This document shows positions 26,569 to 35,843 of a DNA stretch of 64,000 bases, piece by piece (positions within the stretch are counted from its first letter, which is position 1; each line of letters starts with the position of its first letter). The notes below the pieces were generated by a model. The model had not been told where the DNA came from and searched no databases. It saw only the letters and a list, made by a program, of their open reading frames with translations. Position numbers and translations under genes: made by a program. The stretch comes from Clostridium sp. OS1-26 (GTDB taxonomy: Bacteria > Bacillota > Clostridia > Clostridiales > Clostridiaceae), in contig NZ_CP133264.1 in NCBI RefSeq assembly GCF_030915445.1, positions 4,063,208 to 4,127,207 on the forward strand, given 5' to 3'.

Positions 26569-27183
26569 TTACCTTTTCCTTTTATTTTTTCTAATCATTT
26601 TAATAAAAAAGTATATGGCAATAATTAAAATAGTTATGTAAGTTAAAAATTCACCAATTTGTGTTACTAGAGGAACTATGCTTTCCCAAGAATCACCAAA
26701 CCAATAACCTAATTCTAAATAAATACAAGACCATAATAACTCGCCTAAAGCAACAAATAAACAGAAGGTCGCCAATTTGTATTCTGTAATACCTGCTGCT
26801 GCATTAACGAAAGGTCCCATAGCTGATATTAAAAACCTAGTAAAAAAAATCGCACCTTTACCGTGTTTTTTTAGATAATTTTGTGCTTTCTTTATTTTAG
26901 GTTCAAAATAAGTTTTTACTCTTAAAGATTTATTTAAAAATTTGTGTCCAATAACCTTCCACATAATATAGGCAATACTATCACCAGCACATGAAAAAAA
27001 CCAAATTTCTAATAAAAGAATCACTATATTAAATTCACCAGCATAAGCAAAAGCTCCAGATGCTATTACTACCAAACTTGCTCCAGTTGGAATTCCTAGA
27101 CATCCGAGTATGATTAAGATACTTAGAAACCAAATATTATAATTTCTAAAATATGTTATTAGTAAATAAGTAAAACTACTCAT
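26569..27183 (-). CDS. DedA family membrane protein
   Basis: A 204-residue membrane protein with the DedA/SNARE-associated (VTT) domain. Motifs include GCLGIPTGASLVVIASGAFAYAG, the central FFSCAGDSIAYIMWKVIGH, FFTRFLISAMGPFVNAAAGI and the closing basic KMIRKNKRKR. DedA proteins are proposed lipid scramblases, including undecaprenyl-phosphate recyclers. Here it overlaps the preceding small gene by 8 bp and sits in an envelope gene block with an LtaS-type gene, a PBP and galU. Confidence 0.88.
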   Translation of the reverse strand: MSSFTYLLITYFRNYNIWFLSILIILGCLGIPTGASLVVIASGAFAYAGEFNIVILLLEIWFFSCAGDSIAYIMWKVIGHKFLNKSLRVKTYFEPKIKKAQNYLKKHGKGAIFFTRFLISAMGPFVNAAAGITEYKLATFCLFVALGELLWSCIYLELGYWFGDSWESIVPLVTQIGEFLTYITILIIAIYFFIKMIRKNKRKR

Positions 27184-27541
27184 GTTTTGTACCTTCTAAA
27201 TCTTTATGATTTTCCCTGAATTTCCTTAAATTCTTTTTAATTTCTTCTGGAGCTTTATTATATTTTTTAGCTAATTCAATAATAGGTATATTTTCATCGC
27301 CTCTATGAGGAATAATTTCAAGATTTTTAAAAATCTCCTGTTCGCTTATATTATATTTGTGAGATAATTTTTTTACAGTTAACCATTTATAAGTACTCAT
27401 ATTTCCCAATTGTCTACTTTCCCTAGTAGGAATTTCAATATTCTTAAAATCTCTATGCAGTACTATAGATTGTCTGACTATTACAAATGTAATTATAATA
27501 ATTAAAATTGATAATATATTTATTTTAAAATTTTTTATCAT
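27176..27541 (-). CDS. Small membrane-anchored protein with two helical modules
   Basis: A 121-residue protein with one N-terminal helix (about 8-27) and a soluble tail. The tail has two similar modules of about 30 residues, TVKKLSHKYNISEQEIFKNL and IIELAKKYNKAPEEIKKNL, each reading as a short helix-turn-helix-like unit. I do not recognise a named family. Its stop overlaps the DedA start by 8 bp, so translation is coupled and a functional link to DedA is likely. Confidence 0.65.
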   Translation of the reverse strand: MIKNFKINILSILIIIITFVIVRQSIVLHRDFKNIEIPTRESRQLGNMSTYKWLTVKKLSHKYNISEQEIFKNLEIIPHRGDENIPIIELAKKYNKAPEEIKKNLRKFRENHKDLEGTKHE

Positions 27542-27623
27542 AAATATTCATCTCACTTAAATTATTTTAGTTTTTATATACAATATATTCTTTTCATTTA
27601 AAACTTTAGTTATATACCCAAAG

Positions 27624-27651
27624 ACGGTACAGTGATTGCTCCCTGTACCGT
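27624..27651. terminator. Stem-loop upstream of the DedA operon
   Basis: ACGGTACAG pairs exactly with CTGTACCGT. It lies just past the stop codon of the LtaS-type gene on the minus strand. The following minus-strand bases are not T-rich, so it may be a weak terminator, an attenuator or an operator. Confidence 0.5.
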
Positions 27652-27683
27652 TTATTTAATTTAAGATAAATAATTATTTGTAT

Positions 27684-29555
27684 TTATTTAGTAGAACCTT
27701 CAAATTTTTTAATCAAATTATGGTTCAAAACATCATCAGAGTAACTGAGGTCATTTAATATTTCTTCCTTTTTCTTCTTAAGTTCTGGGGTTTCAGTAAT
27801 GGGGTTACCAGTTGCTATATCGTAGTAGGCATTAGCCCATGATATATAAAAAATCTTTCCATCAGTAAAAGAACCTTCTCTAAAAATAACATATTGAGTA
27901 TTGGTATTCAAAATATCTTTACCAAATACATATTTAACGGGGAGATTAAACATATTAGCTAAGGTTGGTAACAAATCCATCTGACCGGAATAAGTATGAT
28001 TTATGCCCTTATGATTATCATTAGGAAAATGTATAAACATAGGGACCTTTTGATACTTATACCAGGTCAAATCTGACTGCTCACTTACGTTTTCAAACTT
28101 ATATAATTGATCCACATCAGTAGTAGGTATAGCGTAGTGATCACCATATACTACTACAATTGAATTTTTCATAATTCCTTCTTGTTCAAGTTTATCTAAA
28201 AAATTTCCTAATTGAGCATCAGTATAATGTATACCTTTTAGATAATCTCCAAGCAAAGTATTTTCATATTCTCCAACATCGAAGTTTCCGTAACCTTTAG
28301 TATCATTAAAAGGGAAATGACTACTTAAGGTTACTAGAAATGTATAGTAAGGTTGCTTGAAAGTTTTAAGTTTTTCAAATGATTGATTTAAAAATGATTT
28401 ATCGCTAAGTCCAAGCCCTACAGTTTCATTAATATTATAACTGTGTTCTCCATAGAATTTATTAAAACCTTCTGTTTTATACATTGATTCTCTATTCCAA
28501 AATCCTTCAGCATACCCATGCAATGCAGCTGTATAATATCCTTTATTATTAAATAACTTAGGTGATGACTCTAAAGTATCTGCTACATACCTATAGTAAG
28601 CTGCGCCAGATTCTGCTGGATATAATGAGTTCATTGACATAAACTCTGCGTCAGAAGTAGTGCCTGATGCTACCTGATAAAAATAATTATCAAAGTAAAG
28701 ACTTTTATCTATCCATTTATTTAAGTTAGGGGTTATTACATTTTCATTTATTTTAGAATTAATGACAAATTGTTGAAGTGCTTCTACTTGGATAACAATT
28801 AAATTTTTTCCTACGCCTTCTCCACTTAGATTACCTGAAATTTTTGTTTGATTATTGTTAAAAAAAGCTTTTATTTCATTGATTCTTTGAGTGCTTATAT
28901 TTTTATTTTTTATACTACTGGAACTAAAGTCATATAAATCTAATATATGATAATTTAACACACCTAATGCGTTAGCTATATAAAGCTTATTAGACATAGT
29001 TTTTAAGAGTAAAGGCTGCTGTTTATTAAGCATACTTATGCTATAGCCATCTACTATAAATCCTATAGAAAATATAAATGCAAATAAACCCATTCTGACA
29101 TTAGTTCTATAATATTCTATTCTCATTTTTTTTGCAAAAGTTATAAATGGAAGTAATATTATTAAGTCTACTAAGTAAATAAAATCAGAAAGTACAACTA
29201 ATTGCTTTATACTTGATGAAACTCCTGAAAGCAAAACACTATTACTTATTACTCTTATGGATAGTATATCTTTATAATATTTATAATAAATCATATCTAC
29301 TACTAATAATAAACTTAACATCAGATCCACAATATATAAAAAAGTTAACCTTCTTTTGGTTAAAATAAAAGCGATTGAAACAATAGGTAGTATTGAAGCT
29401 ATTATAGCGATTTTTAAGGTGTTTTCAAGTTTATAAGGGGATATAACTCTAGCATAATGAAAAACTTTTATCATGATTATTATAAAAAATATAATTATAT
29501 CTGCGTTGTTAAAAAAGATTGATTTCACTCTATTTTTCATGTTTTTTAGGTTCAC
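27684..29555 (-). CDS. ltaS: Lipoteichoic acid synthase-type sulfatase-fold protein
   Basis: A 623-residue protein with five N-terminal membrane helices (about 17-170) and an extracellular alkaline-phosphatase-fold domain (about 245-600). Catalytic features of LtaS are present: VIQVEALQ (metal-binding Glu about 258), SGTTSDAEF (nucleophile Thr about 300), the YHR-like AALHGYAEGFWNR segment and VVYGDHYAIP. It polymerises glycerol phosphate on a glycolipid anchor outside the membrane; paralogues can act as primases. The start is uncertain: GTG 29555 is 1 nt from AGGAG, and ATG 29540 is 16 nt from it. Neighbouring PBP and galU support an envelope role. Confidence 0.88.
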   Translation of the reverse strand: MNLKNMKNRVKSIFFNNADIIIFFIIIMIKVFHYARVISPYKLENTLKIAIIASILPIVSIAFILTKRRLTFLYIVDLMLSLLLVVDMIYYKYYKDILSIRVISNSVLLSGVSSSIKQLVVLSDFIYLVDLIILLPFITFAKKMRIEYYRTNVRMGLFAFIFSIGFIVDGYSISMLNKQQPLLLKTMSNKLYIANALGVLNYHILDLYDFSSSSIKNKNISTQRINEIKAFFNNNQTKISGNLSGEGVGKNLIVIQVEALQQFVINSKINENVITPNLNKWIDKSLYFDNYFYQVASGTTSDAEFMSMNSLYPAESGAAYYRYVADTLESSPKLFNNKGYYTAALHGYAEGFWNRESMYKTEGFNKFYGEHSYNINETVGLGLSDKSFLNQSFEKLKTFKQPYYTFLVTLSSHFPFNDTKGYGNFDVGEYENTLLGDYLKGIHYTDAQLGNFLDKLEQEGIMKNSIVVVYGDHYAIPTTDVDQLYKFENVSEQSDLTWYKYQKVPMFIHFPNDNHKGINHTYSGQMDLLPTLANMFNLPVKYVFGKDILNTNTQYVIFREGSFTDGKIFYISWANAYYDIATGNPITETPELKKKKEEILNDLSYSDDVLNHNLIKKFEGSTK

Positions 29556-29669
29556 ACTCCTAATTCTTTATACGACTATCTTATTTAACAATAGCATTTT
29601 CTAACTTCATCTGTTATATCCCGGTAATTGATGGAATAATAATTCTTTATTCCATTTTCTTTAGTAAAC

Positions 29670-31643
29670 TTAGGGTGTACTAAAATCCTTATCTTGCAAT
29701 CCTGCGTGTACTTGCTGCATATAATTATGCCATATTGTACCTGGATATGTTCCACCGTATAAATTATCTACATGTTTTGGTATATCATACCCAACCCATA
29801 CTACTGTAGTATAGTAAGCAGAATAGCCACACAGCCAACCATCCTTTTGATCATTTGTTGTACCGGTCTTAGCAGCACTCGTAATGCCATCAAGTCTTAC
29901 ATTATATCCAGTACCCCAAGTATTTTCTAAAGTACCTTTCAAAATATCTGTCATTAAATAACTTGCATCAGCTGCATATATTCTTCTTTTTTCCATTTTA
30001 TTTTCATAGATAGTTTTCCCTTGGTTATCTATAATACTACGTATACATGTGGGGTCAATAAATTCTCCATTCCTTGCAAGAGTTGAGTAGCCGGATGCCA
30101 TTTCAATAGACGTTACTCCATAGGTTAAACCACCTAATGCAGCAGCCGGGATATAATCACTCTTAGTAATTTTGCTAAAATCCATACTTTTCATAAAGGA
30201 TAAACCATAATCAGGGGTTATGTCATTAAATACTTGGTATGCTACACTATTTAATGACATTTGTACTGCTTTTCTTATATCTACGTCTCCCATATAAACA
30301 TCACCGTCATTATGAGGTCCACCTTCTATATAATGGTCATTTATAATAGTTGTATCAGTATATCCTTTTTGAAAGGCAGGAGTGTACACTGCCAAAGGTT
30401 TAAAAGATGAACCTGGCTGTCTAAAGGATTGAAATGCTCTATTTAGATAATCCTTTTGATGACTTGTTCTACCGCCAACTATTGCTATAACACAACCAGT
30501 GTTATTATCTATTGAAACAGCTGAACCCTGTAATGTATATATTCCGTTATTCTGATCTGTAAAATCTAATAATCCATTATCTACGGAACTTTGTAAGAGT
30601 TGCTGTTTATTCATATCTATAGAAGTATAAATTTTATATCCATCCTTACGAATGTCATTTATACAACCATTATATACATTAGAATAGTCATTATAATAGT
30701 TAGTTCTATCTTGCTCCGTAGTAAAGGTATTTTTAAATTGAAATCCCTTTAGCTTCATAAGTATCTTTGCAGCACTATCAAGAGCATAGGATTCAACCCA
30801 TACATTTCCTGTATATTTTTCTGGATTCAATACAATTTTATAGTTAATTGCTTTATTATACTGATCTTCTGTAATATAATTATTTTGCTTCATTGATGAT
30901 AGAATAAGATCTCTACGTTTTAATGTAGCATTTGCATTTTTTATAGGGTCATAGTAAGTAGGGTCATTAGGTATCGCAGCCAAGAAACATATCTCAGACA
31001 AATCAAGTTTATTACAACTTTTGCTAAAATATCTTCTTGAGGCTGCTTCAATTCCATAAGTATTATTGGCAAAATTAATATTATTAATATAAAATTCTAA
31101 GATTTGTTCTTTAGTATATTTTTGATCTAATTTTATAGCAATAAATATTTCTTCTACTTTTCTTTTATAAGTTTTGTCAAAATTTAAAAATACATTCCTT
31201 GCTAGTTGCTGTGTGATTGTACTTCCACCCTGTGTAATTTTTCCATTATTTTTTATAATAGAATACAAAACCCTAAGATTTGCTTTTATACTAAAGGCAC
31301 CATGCTTAAAATAATCTTTGTCTTCTATGGATACAAAAGCATTTTTCACAGCTTGAGGTATATTAGAATATGCTAAATATAGGGAATTTCTTGAACCGTA
31401 TAAATTATTTATTATATTATTATTTGAATCATATAAATAAGTTGTTTGATTCCCATGAAAAGTATTATAGGATATAGAGCTTACCTTTTTTGTTGCATCA
31501 TCATAAAGGGATATTACTGTAGGCAAATATTTAGCACAAAAGTATGCTACAACTACTAGAATTATAGAAAAAAACCAAAGTAGTATATGTTTTCTAACTT
31601 TATTCGATTTATTATTTCTGTGTTTTTTTGCCAATTGATTCAC
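29670..31643 (-). CDS. Class A penicillin-binding protein (PBP1a family)
   Basis: A 657-residue bifunctional peptidoglycan synthase. A basic cytoplasmic N-terminus and one membrane helix (about 20-42) precede a GT51 glycosyltransferase domain (FVSIEDKDYFKHG with the catalytic Glu, ITQGGSTITQQLARN, RKVEEIFIAIKLD). The transpeptidase domain has the active-site SSFKP (SxxK), the SLN triad and the AKTGTTN box. The C-terminus ends soon after the transpeptidase fold, with no PASTA domains. It lies between an LtaS-type gene and galU on the same strand. Confidence 0.93.
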   Translation of the reverse strand: MNQLAKKHRNNKSNKVRKHILLWFFSIILVVVAYFCAKYLPTVISLYDDATKKVSSISYNTFHGNQTTYLYDSNNNIINNLYGSRNSLYLAYSNIPQAVKNAFVSIEDKDYFKHGAFSIKANLRVLYSIIKNNGKITQGGSTITQQLARNVFLNFDKTYKRKVEEIFIAIKLDQKYTKEQILEFYINNINFANNTYGIEAASRRYFSKSCNKLDLSEICFLAAIPNDPTYYDPIKNANATLKRRDLILSSMKQNNYITEDQYNKAINYKIVLNPEKYTGNVWVESYALDSAAKILMKLKGFQFKNTFTTEQDRTNYYNDYSNVYNGCINDIRKDGYKIYTSIDMNKQQLLQSSVDNGLLDFTDQNNGIYTLQGSAVSIDNNTGCVIAIVGGRTSHQKDYLNRAFQSFRQPGSSFKPLAVYTPAFQKGYTDTTIINDHYIEGGPHNDGDVYMGDVDIRKAVQMSLNSVAYQVFNDITPDYGLSFMKSMDFSKITKSDYIPAAALGGLTYGVTSIEMASGYSTLARNGEFIDPTCIRSIIDNQGKTIYENKMEKRRIYAADASYLMTDILKGTLENTWGTGYNVRLDGITSAAKTGTTNDQKDGWLCGYSAYYTTVVWVGYDIPKHVDNLYGGTYPGTIWHNYMQQVHAGLQDKDFSTP

Positions 31644-31818
31644 TTCCCTATAAACTATGTGTATGTTTTTTATTTTATAAATTCAATATACTTAAGAGGT
31701 TAGTACGATTAAGTTCAAATTGGGTATCTATAATATCTCCAGTAAACTTTGTGCATATACTTTATTTTGTAGCTACAACGTACTTGAAAAATCTGCTAGA
31801 TTAATTAGAGTGTCATTA

Positions 31819-32772
31819 TTATTTGAAAATTAAATTACTGACTCCAACTGTCTCTCTCGGTGCTAAGTTCTCTTTACAATAAAGTTCTTCTTTTATTTTG
31901 AAATTTTCTCTGTATTTAACATTAAAAAGATATGACGTTAGATCTTTTCTCAAGTCATCACGTTTCAAAGCATATTCTATATTAGCTTGTAAAAATCCAA
32001 GTTTATCGCCAACATCATATCTTTTTCCCTCAAAATAATAAGCATACACAGCTTCTTGTTTCGCTAATTGATTTAATGCATCAGTCAGTTGTATTTCGCC
32101 ACCTTTGCCTGGTTTGGTTTTTTCAAGCATTTCAAATATACTAGGAGTTATTATATATCTTCCTAGAATAGCAATGTTTGATGGTGCCACCTCAATTCTT
32201 GGTTTTTCCACCATATTGTTAACCTTATAGACTCTATCCTCAACTCCTATACCTTTTACAATACCGTATTTGAATATTTCTGTCTTATTAACTGGCTGCA
32301 CCCCTAAAATAGAAGTTTTATATTTGTCATAACAATCCATTAACTGTTTCAAACAAGGAACTTTACTATCAACTATATCGTCACCTAACATAACAGCAAA
32401 AGCTTCATTTTCTACAAAGCTTTTAGCGCGGCTTATAGCATGCCCCAGTCCTCTAGGTTCTTTTTGTCTTATATAATAAATGTCAACCATATTAGATATG
32501 TTCTGCACTAACTTAAGTAATTCTTCTTTATTACTATTTTCAAGCTCAGCTTCTAGTTCAACAGATTTGTCAAAGTGATCTTCTATAGATCTTTTATTTC
32601 TACCTGTAATTATTAAAACCTCTTTAATGCCAGAAGCCACAGCTTCCTCAACTATATATTGAATAGTAGGTTTGTCGACTATAGGCAGCATTTCCTTAGG
32701 TTGAGATTTTGTTGCTGGCAAAAATCTTGTACCTAAACCTGCTGCAGGAATTATTGCTTTTTTTATGCTCAT
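31819..32772 (-). CDS. galU: UTP-glucose-1-phosphate uridylyltransferase
   Basis: A 317-residue nucleotidyltransferase making UDP-glucose from UTP and glucose-1-phosphate. The N-terminal signature PAAGLGTRFLPATKSQPKEM is followed by VDKPTIQYIVEEAVASGI, REPRGLGHAI, the metal site MLGDDI, ILGRYIITP, GEIQLTDAL and the KRYDVGDKLGFLQA tail. UDP-glucose would feed the UgtP-like glycosyltransferase at 23419-24648. It is the first gene of a minus-strand envelope cluster. Start ATG 32772 follows AAAGGATTG. Confidence 0.95.
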   Translation of the reverse strand: MSIKKAIIPAAGLGTRFLPATKSQPKEMLPIVDKPTIQYIVEEAVASGIKEVLIITGRNKRSIEDHFDKSVELEAELENSNKEELLKLVQNISNMVDIYYIRQKEPRGLGHAISRAKSFVENEAFAVMLGDDIVDSKVPCLKQLMDCYDKYKTSILGVQPVNKTEIFKYGIVKGIGVEDRVYKVNNMVEKPRIEVAPSNIAILGRYIITPSIFEMLEKTKPGKGGEIQLTDALNQLAKQEAVYAYYFEGKRYDVGDKLGFLQANIEYALKRDDLRKDLTSYLFNVKYRENFKIKEELYCKENLAPRETVGVSNLIFK

Positions 32773-33147
32773 ATTAATACAATCCTTTCTTTAACAATTC
32801 CTTGAATTTTATTTCAAATTATATAGTTGGACAGAGTTTCTGCCACTATATCTACCAAATCTTTGATTATTTGAAGGAGTAAAAGTATGCTATACGTAAC
32901 TTTTACATATAGTTTTTACTTTATCTTTTGTTCTATTCTTGATTCTATAACTTATAATAATTTAGGTTTTTATTTTGCCCTAGCTTTATTAAACTTATAA
33001 TTCACATTTAGCGCATAAAGATTATCTATTTATATTTGTAATAAACTGACAAAAGAAGATTTTAAATGATAGTTTTTATGTGAAGATTGGTTTTATTTGT
33101 GTATAATGCAAAGTAAAGACAATCTATATTGAAGGAGAGAATAAATT
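32773..33147. other. Intergenic region, no intact gene
   Basis: AT-rich spacer between galU and the GrpB remnant. A TATAAT box at 33102-33107 probably serves the gene remnant on the plus strand. Nothing else was recognised. Confidence 0.4.
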
Positions 33148-33369
33148 ATGCAAGTAGTTGTTATTGAGTATAATCAAGAGTGGTCTTCAATGTATAATAA
33201 AGAAGATAAAAGAAATACTTGGAGACGAATTAATAGAAATTCATCATATTGTTCAAGCCTTTTGTCGTAGAGGAAGTCATAAGTAATATAAAATAATTTA
33301 AGTATATTCAATGGTAGATTTGGCGTTGTAGAAGACATTGAAAATACAATAGAAAAAATAAAAGATTAA
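33148..33369 (+). pseudogene. GrpB-family (UPF0157) remnant
   Basis: ATG 33148 behind GAAGGAGAG begins MQVVVIEYNQEWSSMYNKE, then a frameshift near 33196-33203 leads to KIKEILGDELIEIHHI, the conserved start of GrpB nucleotidyltransferase-like proteins (normally about 170 residues). The rest is missing apart from an unrelated in-frame tail FNGRFGVVEDIENTIEKIKD ending at 33369. The gene has lost most of its length and is non-functional. Confidence 0.65.
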
Positions 33370-33450
33370 TGAGTAATCTTTTTATGAATCTTTATAATTA
33401 TTAAAAGTAAATAATTTGTGAAAACATCATAGTCGAAGGGAGATTCTATT

Positions 33451-33717
33451 TTGAAAGTAGTATTTGATATTCTTACCTTAACTTGGTTGGTTTTTGGAAC
33501 AGCTTTATTACTCATAGGACTAAAAAACTATAAATCACATAAAGAAAAATTTGATGTAAGATACTTTAGAGTTGGATTAGGAATAAGCTTTCTATTATTT
33601 GGTTTTCTAAGAATTTTTACAGGAACAACTCCATTTTGGGTGATAATAGTTGTTATATTAATTTTCATTATAATTAATATATTAATCTATATTAAAAATG
33701 AAAAGGATACTTCATAG
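33451..33717 (+). CDS. Small membrane protein of unknown function
   Basis: TTG 33451 follows GAAGGGAGA. The 88-residue product has three hydrophobic segments (about 3-23, 43-58, 62-82) separated by a basic loop KNYKSHKEKFDVRYFR, and ends with a charged tail. No family was recognised. It stands alone between gene remnants and a VOC gene. Confidence 0.6.
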   Translation: MKVVFDILTLTWLVFGTALLLIGLKNYKSHKEKFDVRYFRVGLGISFLLFGFLRIFTGTTPFWVIIVVILIFIIINILIYIKNEKDTS

Positions 33718-33934
33718 TATCGTTATTTAAATTAATAACTGAAAAATGAGAACTAGTCATTTAAAGTGAAGTTACAAACGACGTTTTGGAATAATTAAAT
33801 AATGAGTAAAAAATTGAAATTTTTATATAAGCTATCGATGAAACTATATGGGAAATGTGATACAATTTTTACTATAGTTGAGCTAAAATGGTTAAATGTT
33901 ATACCTTGAAATTTAAGGTTAAGGATGTGTTAAT

Positions 33935-34324
33935 ATGAAAATCGAACATGTAGCTATATGGACTAAAGATATTGAAAAATTAAAGAAATTTTATGTAGAT
34001 TATTTTGATGGTATTGCTGGAGATAAATATACTAATAGCAAAAAACAATTCGAATCATATTTTATTAAATTTGAATCTGGTGCTAGGCTTGAAATTATGC
34101 AGATGCCGACGATTCCGCAAAACTTAAATGATATTATTAATCAATATATAGGTTTAATTCATATTGCTATTTCTGTAGGAAGTGTTGAGAAGGTTAATGA
34201 ACTTACTGACAGATTAAGAAATGCAGGTTACAAGGTAGTAGGTGAACCTCGTCATACTGGAGACGGCTATTACGAGAGTTGTGTTTTGGATCCAGATGGA
34301 AATCGAATAGAGATAACGGAATAA
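33935..34324 (+). CDS. VOC family protein (glyoxalase/dioxygenase fold)
   Basis: A 129-residue single VOC domain. It begins MKIEHVAIWTKDIEKLKKFY with the first metal His, has FESGARLEIM and IGLIHIAISVGS (second His), and ends with DGYYESCVLDPDGNRIEIT containing the metal Glu, so the metal site looks complete. Members range from lactoylglutathione lyase to antibiotic-resistance proteins; which one this is cannot be told. Start ATG 33935 has a weak AAGGATGTG site. Confidence 0.82.
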   Translation: MKIEHVAIWTKDIEKLKKFYVDYFDGIAGDKYTNSKKQFESYFIKFESGARLEIMQMPTIPQNLNDIINQYIGLIHIAISVGSVEKVNELTDRLRNAGYKVVGEPRHTGDGYYESCVLDPDGNRIEITE

Positions 34325-34326
34325 TT

Positions 34327-34405
34327 TTGAAAACACCGTATTATTCAAACTGATATTTTCCCTTTAAGATAGAGAGGGGACAGTTTAACCTGAATTTTAC
34401 GGTGT
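34327..34405. terminator. Large inverted repeat between convergent genes
   Basis: AAAACACCGTA pairs with TACGGTGTTTT, and inner ATTCA with TGAAT. It sits between the VOC gene and the convergent AhpD-like gene and probably terminates both. Confidence 0.6.
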
Positions 34406-34450
34406 TTTACATCATAGTGAACTCATATTAGAGATTTTGTATAGTAAAAT

Positions 34451-34867
34451 TTAAATTGGACAGCTTGGTTGCAAATCTAGTAATGCTCCGAATTTTTGAG
34501 AAGCTGTTATAAAGCATATCAAGGCTAAAAGTTCAGAAATTTCTTTGTCACTAAATTCATTCTTTAATAGGTTAAAATGTTTATCATCAATAATGTGGTT
34601 TTTAGAAACTATATCTGCTATTTTAGAAGCAATTAAAATTTTTGAATAAGTTATTTGATTAGATGGTTTACCTTTAGCCATGCAGTATTGACATCCATTA
34701 TTAAAAGCAAGAACACGTCTTAGTTGTTCTTTAAATTCAGATGTAAATGTATTACTATTAAAAATACACTCCTCTAAAGAGGACCATTTTTCTAGTATAT
34801 CTTTATTATGGCCTAATAATTGTTGAAATGGTGTAAGTCCTTCTTGGGAAAAAGTTATTTTTGTCAT
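34451..34867 (-). CDS. Carboxymuconolactone decarboxylase/AhpD-like protein
   Basis: A 138-residue helical protein with the AhpD-type active-site pair in NNGCQYCMAKG (CxxC), preceded by KEQLRRVLAF. The usual downstream His is replaced, so peroxidase-coupled activity is not assured. It is divergent from an Lrp/AsnC regulator gene whose start is 138 bp away, suggesting regulation by that protein. Start ATG 34867 follows AAGGAGAGATACC. Confidence 0.75.
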   Translation of the reverse strand: MTKITFSQEGLTPFQQLLGHNKDILEKWSSLEECIFNSNTFTSEFKEQLRRVLAFNNGCQYCMAKGKPSNQITYSKILIASKIADIVSKNHIIDDKHFNLLKNEFSDKEISELLALICFITASQKFGALLDLQPSCPI

Positions 34868-35004
34868 GGTATCTCTCCTTTATAAATATATTTTGTTAAC
34901 AATTAATATTATACAAAGTGTAGCGTCGATATTGTATTGAATATAAAATGTAATATAATAATATGTGTATCATTTAAAATAATAATTGAGAGGATATATT
35001 ACAA

Positions 35005-35454
35005 ATGAAAATTGATGAAATTGATGTGTCAATTTTAGAAGAGTTACAAAAAAATAGCAGGTTATCTATAAGAGAGTTATCAAAACGTATAAATCTCTCA
35101 GCTCCATCTGTTGCTGAAAGAGTAAGAAGACTCGAAGATGATGGAATTATTGAAGGTTATACAATTAAAATAAATAAAAAGAAACTTGGATTATCTATTG
35201 ATTGTATAATTAAGTTAACTATGAAAAATGGAGGGTATGAAAAATTTAAGATATTCATTAGTGAATATAAACGAAGTGAATGGTGTTACAGAATTGCTGG
35301 TGATGGATGTTTTTTAATTAAATTATCCGTTAAATCTCTAAATGAGATAGAAGAGTTTATAAATGAGATATCTGAATATGCAATAACAGAAACTATCATA
35401 GCATTTTCAGAAGTAACAATAAATAATAACATTGATAAATTCTTAGGAGAATAA
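35005..35454 (+). CDS. Lrp/AsnC-family transcriptional regulator
   Basis: A 149-residue regulator with an N-terminal wHTH (IDEIDVSILEELQKNSRLSI, recognition helix APSVAERVRRLED) and a RAM domain (about 65-145). It is a different clade from the kynU-linked Lrp. The RAM domain has CYRIAGDGCFLIKL in place of the usual VTG-D core. It is divergent from the AhpD-like gene and may control it and itself. Confidence 0.88.
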   Translation: MKIDEIDVSILEELQKNSRLSIRELSKRINLSAPSVAERVRRLEDDGIIEGYTIKINKKKLGLSIDCIIKLTMKNGGYEKFKIFISEYKRSEWCYRIAGDGCFLIKLSVKSLNEIEEFINEISEYAITETIIAFSEVTINNNIDKFLGE

Positions 35455-35464
35455 GACAAGATTA

Positions 35465-35513
35465 TATACTTATGGGGTTTCTAGCTAGTTTATCTATAAG
35501 TATATAATAAAAT
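35465..35513 (+). terminator. Terminator-like palindrome after the Lrp gene
   Basis: ATTATATACTTAT pairs with ATAAGTATATAAT around GGGGTTTCTAGCTAGTTTATCT, directly after the stop codon of the Lrp gene. Confidence 0.55.
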
Positions 35514-35649
35514 CGAAACAAGTACCTAAGTGTTCTATCTTTAATAAAAAGACTAATACATAACTATGATAGTATTACGAAAAAGATGTTGACAACCTTC
35601 ATATATTTTGCTATCTTTACAGTAAGAAAACCGAATATATATTTAAAAA

Positions 35650-35748
35650 GTTTTATAGGGTTCCGCAGTTTGAAATTAATAACTGGTCTGGTCCAAGATA
35701 AAACGCACAGTTAAGCTGTGTTCACGGAAGGACAAAAGCCTGGGAGAT
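35650..35748 (+). ncRNA. Guanidine-I (ykkC) riboswitch
   Basis: The leader of the SMR gene contains the ykkC core: ATAGGGTTCCG, then ACTGGTCTGGTCCAAGAT, AAACGCAC, a variable stem (ACAG-TTAAG-CTGT), ACGGAAGGACAAAAGCCTGGGAGA. These are the conserved blocks of the guanidine-I class. A terminator stem follows at 35739-35769 and shares the CCTGGGA arm with the aptamer, so guanidine binding would prevent termination and switch on the guanidinium exporter. Confidence 0.93.
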
Positions 35749-35778
35749 ATTTTAATATATTGTTCCAGGTTTTTTTAT
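35739..35778 (+). terminator. Riboswitch-controlled terminator
   Basis: CCTGGGA (35739-35745) pairs with TCCAGG (35764-35769), followed by seven T. The left arm is also part of the guanidine aptamer, the expected expression platform. Confidence 0.8.
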
Positions 35779-35843
35779 TTTTTGATTTTTAGTGAAAGGG
35801 GAATAATTAATTAGAACATTTAAAATTAGAAGGAGTGAAAATT

